NCBI GenBank assembly: GCA_030825825.1 | Contig: JAPJPE010000093.1 | Span: forward strand, 1-5,245 | Direction of reading: 5' to 3' | Source of the DNA: Streptococcus sp. | GTDB taxonomy: Bacteria; Bacillota; Bacilli; Lactobacillales; Streptococcaceae | DNA: 5,245 nucleotides | Part shown: positions 5,244-5,245 of the stretch, one piece after another | Position numbering within the stretch: position 1 is the stretch's first letter | Layout of the letters: each line of letters starts with the position of its first letter | Notes under the pieces: model-generated | Told to the model about the DNA's origin: nothing | Databases searched by the model: none | Seen by the model: the letters and a program-made list of their open reading frames with translations, nothing else | Program-made: the position numbers and the translations under genes

Positions 5244-5245
5244 AG

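Overview
The window looks like chromosomal DNA of a naturally transformable Streptococcus, most likely of the mitis/sanguinis/gordonii type. The evidence is the purine genes purH, purD and purE with streptococcal-type ribosome binding sites, moderate GC content, a secreted protein built of streptococcal Bsp-like repeats plus a CHAP domain, and a ComX-type (late competence) promoter box in front of it. The species cannot be fixed from the sequence alone.

Layout from left to right. Bases 1-188 hold the first 62 codons of purE on the minus strand, cut by the window edge. Bases 189-406 are non-coding but highly structured: two perfect hairpins, a third imperfect one, an inverted repeat that encloses all three, and a possible promoter reading towards purE. 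Bases 407-1669 (minus) are a complete purD. Bases 1670-1851 separate divergent genes and carry an extended -10 promoter for purD and a ComX-box promoter for the next gene. Bases 1852-2871 (plus) encode a secreted murein hydrolase with two Bsp-like repeats and a CHAP domain, resembling the competence-induced fratricin LytF. A bidirectional terminator at 2889-2921 separates it from the convergent purH (2924-4471, minus). Upstream of purH in the same direction are a GNAT acetyltransferase (4473-4937), one base away from purH, and an unidentified AT-rich small ORF (4980-5243) at the right edge.

PurH, PurD and PurE all act in de novo IMP synthesis. PurD makes glycinamide ribonucleotide, PurE rearranges N5-CAIR to CAIR, and PurH carries out the last two steps to IMP. 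The lytF-like gene is an opposite-strand interruption of this cluster: it cuts purD off from purH, and purD has its own promoter. The gene probably belongs to the competence regulon (lysis of sibling cells or wall remodelling during transformation), not to purine metabolism.

The two points most worth following are the competence-promoter/LytF assignment, which fits a known system and is strongly supported, and the multi-hairpin region between purD and purE. That region could be a structured 5' leader of purE or a dispersed intergenic repeat element; I cannot name it as a known family.
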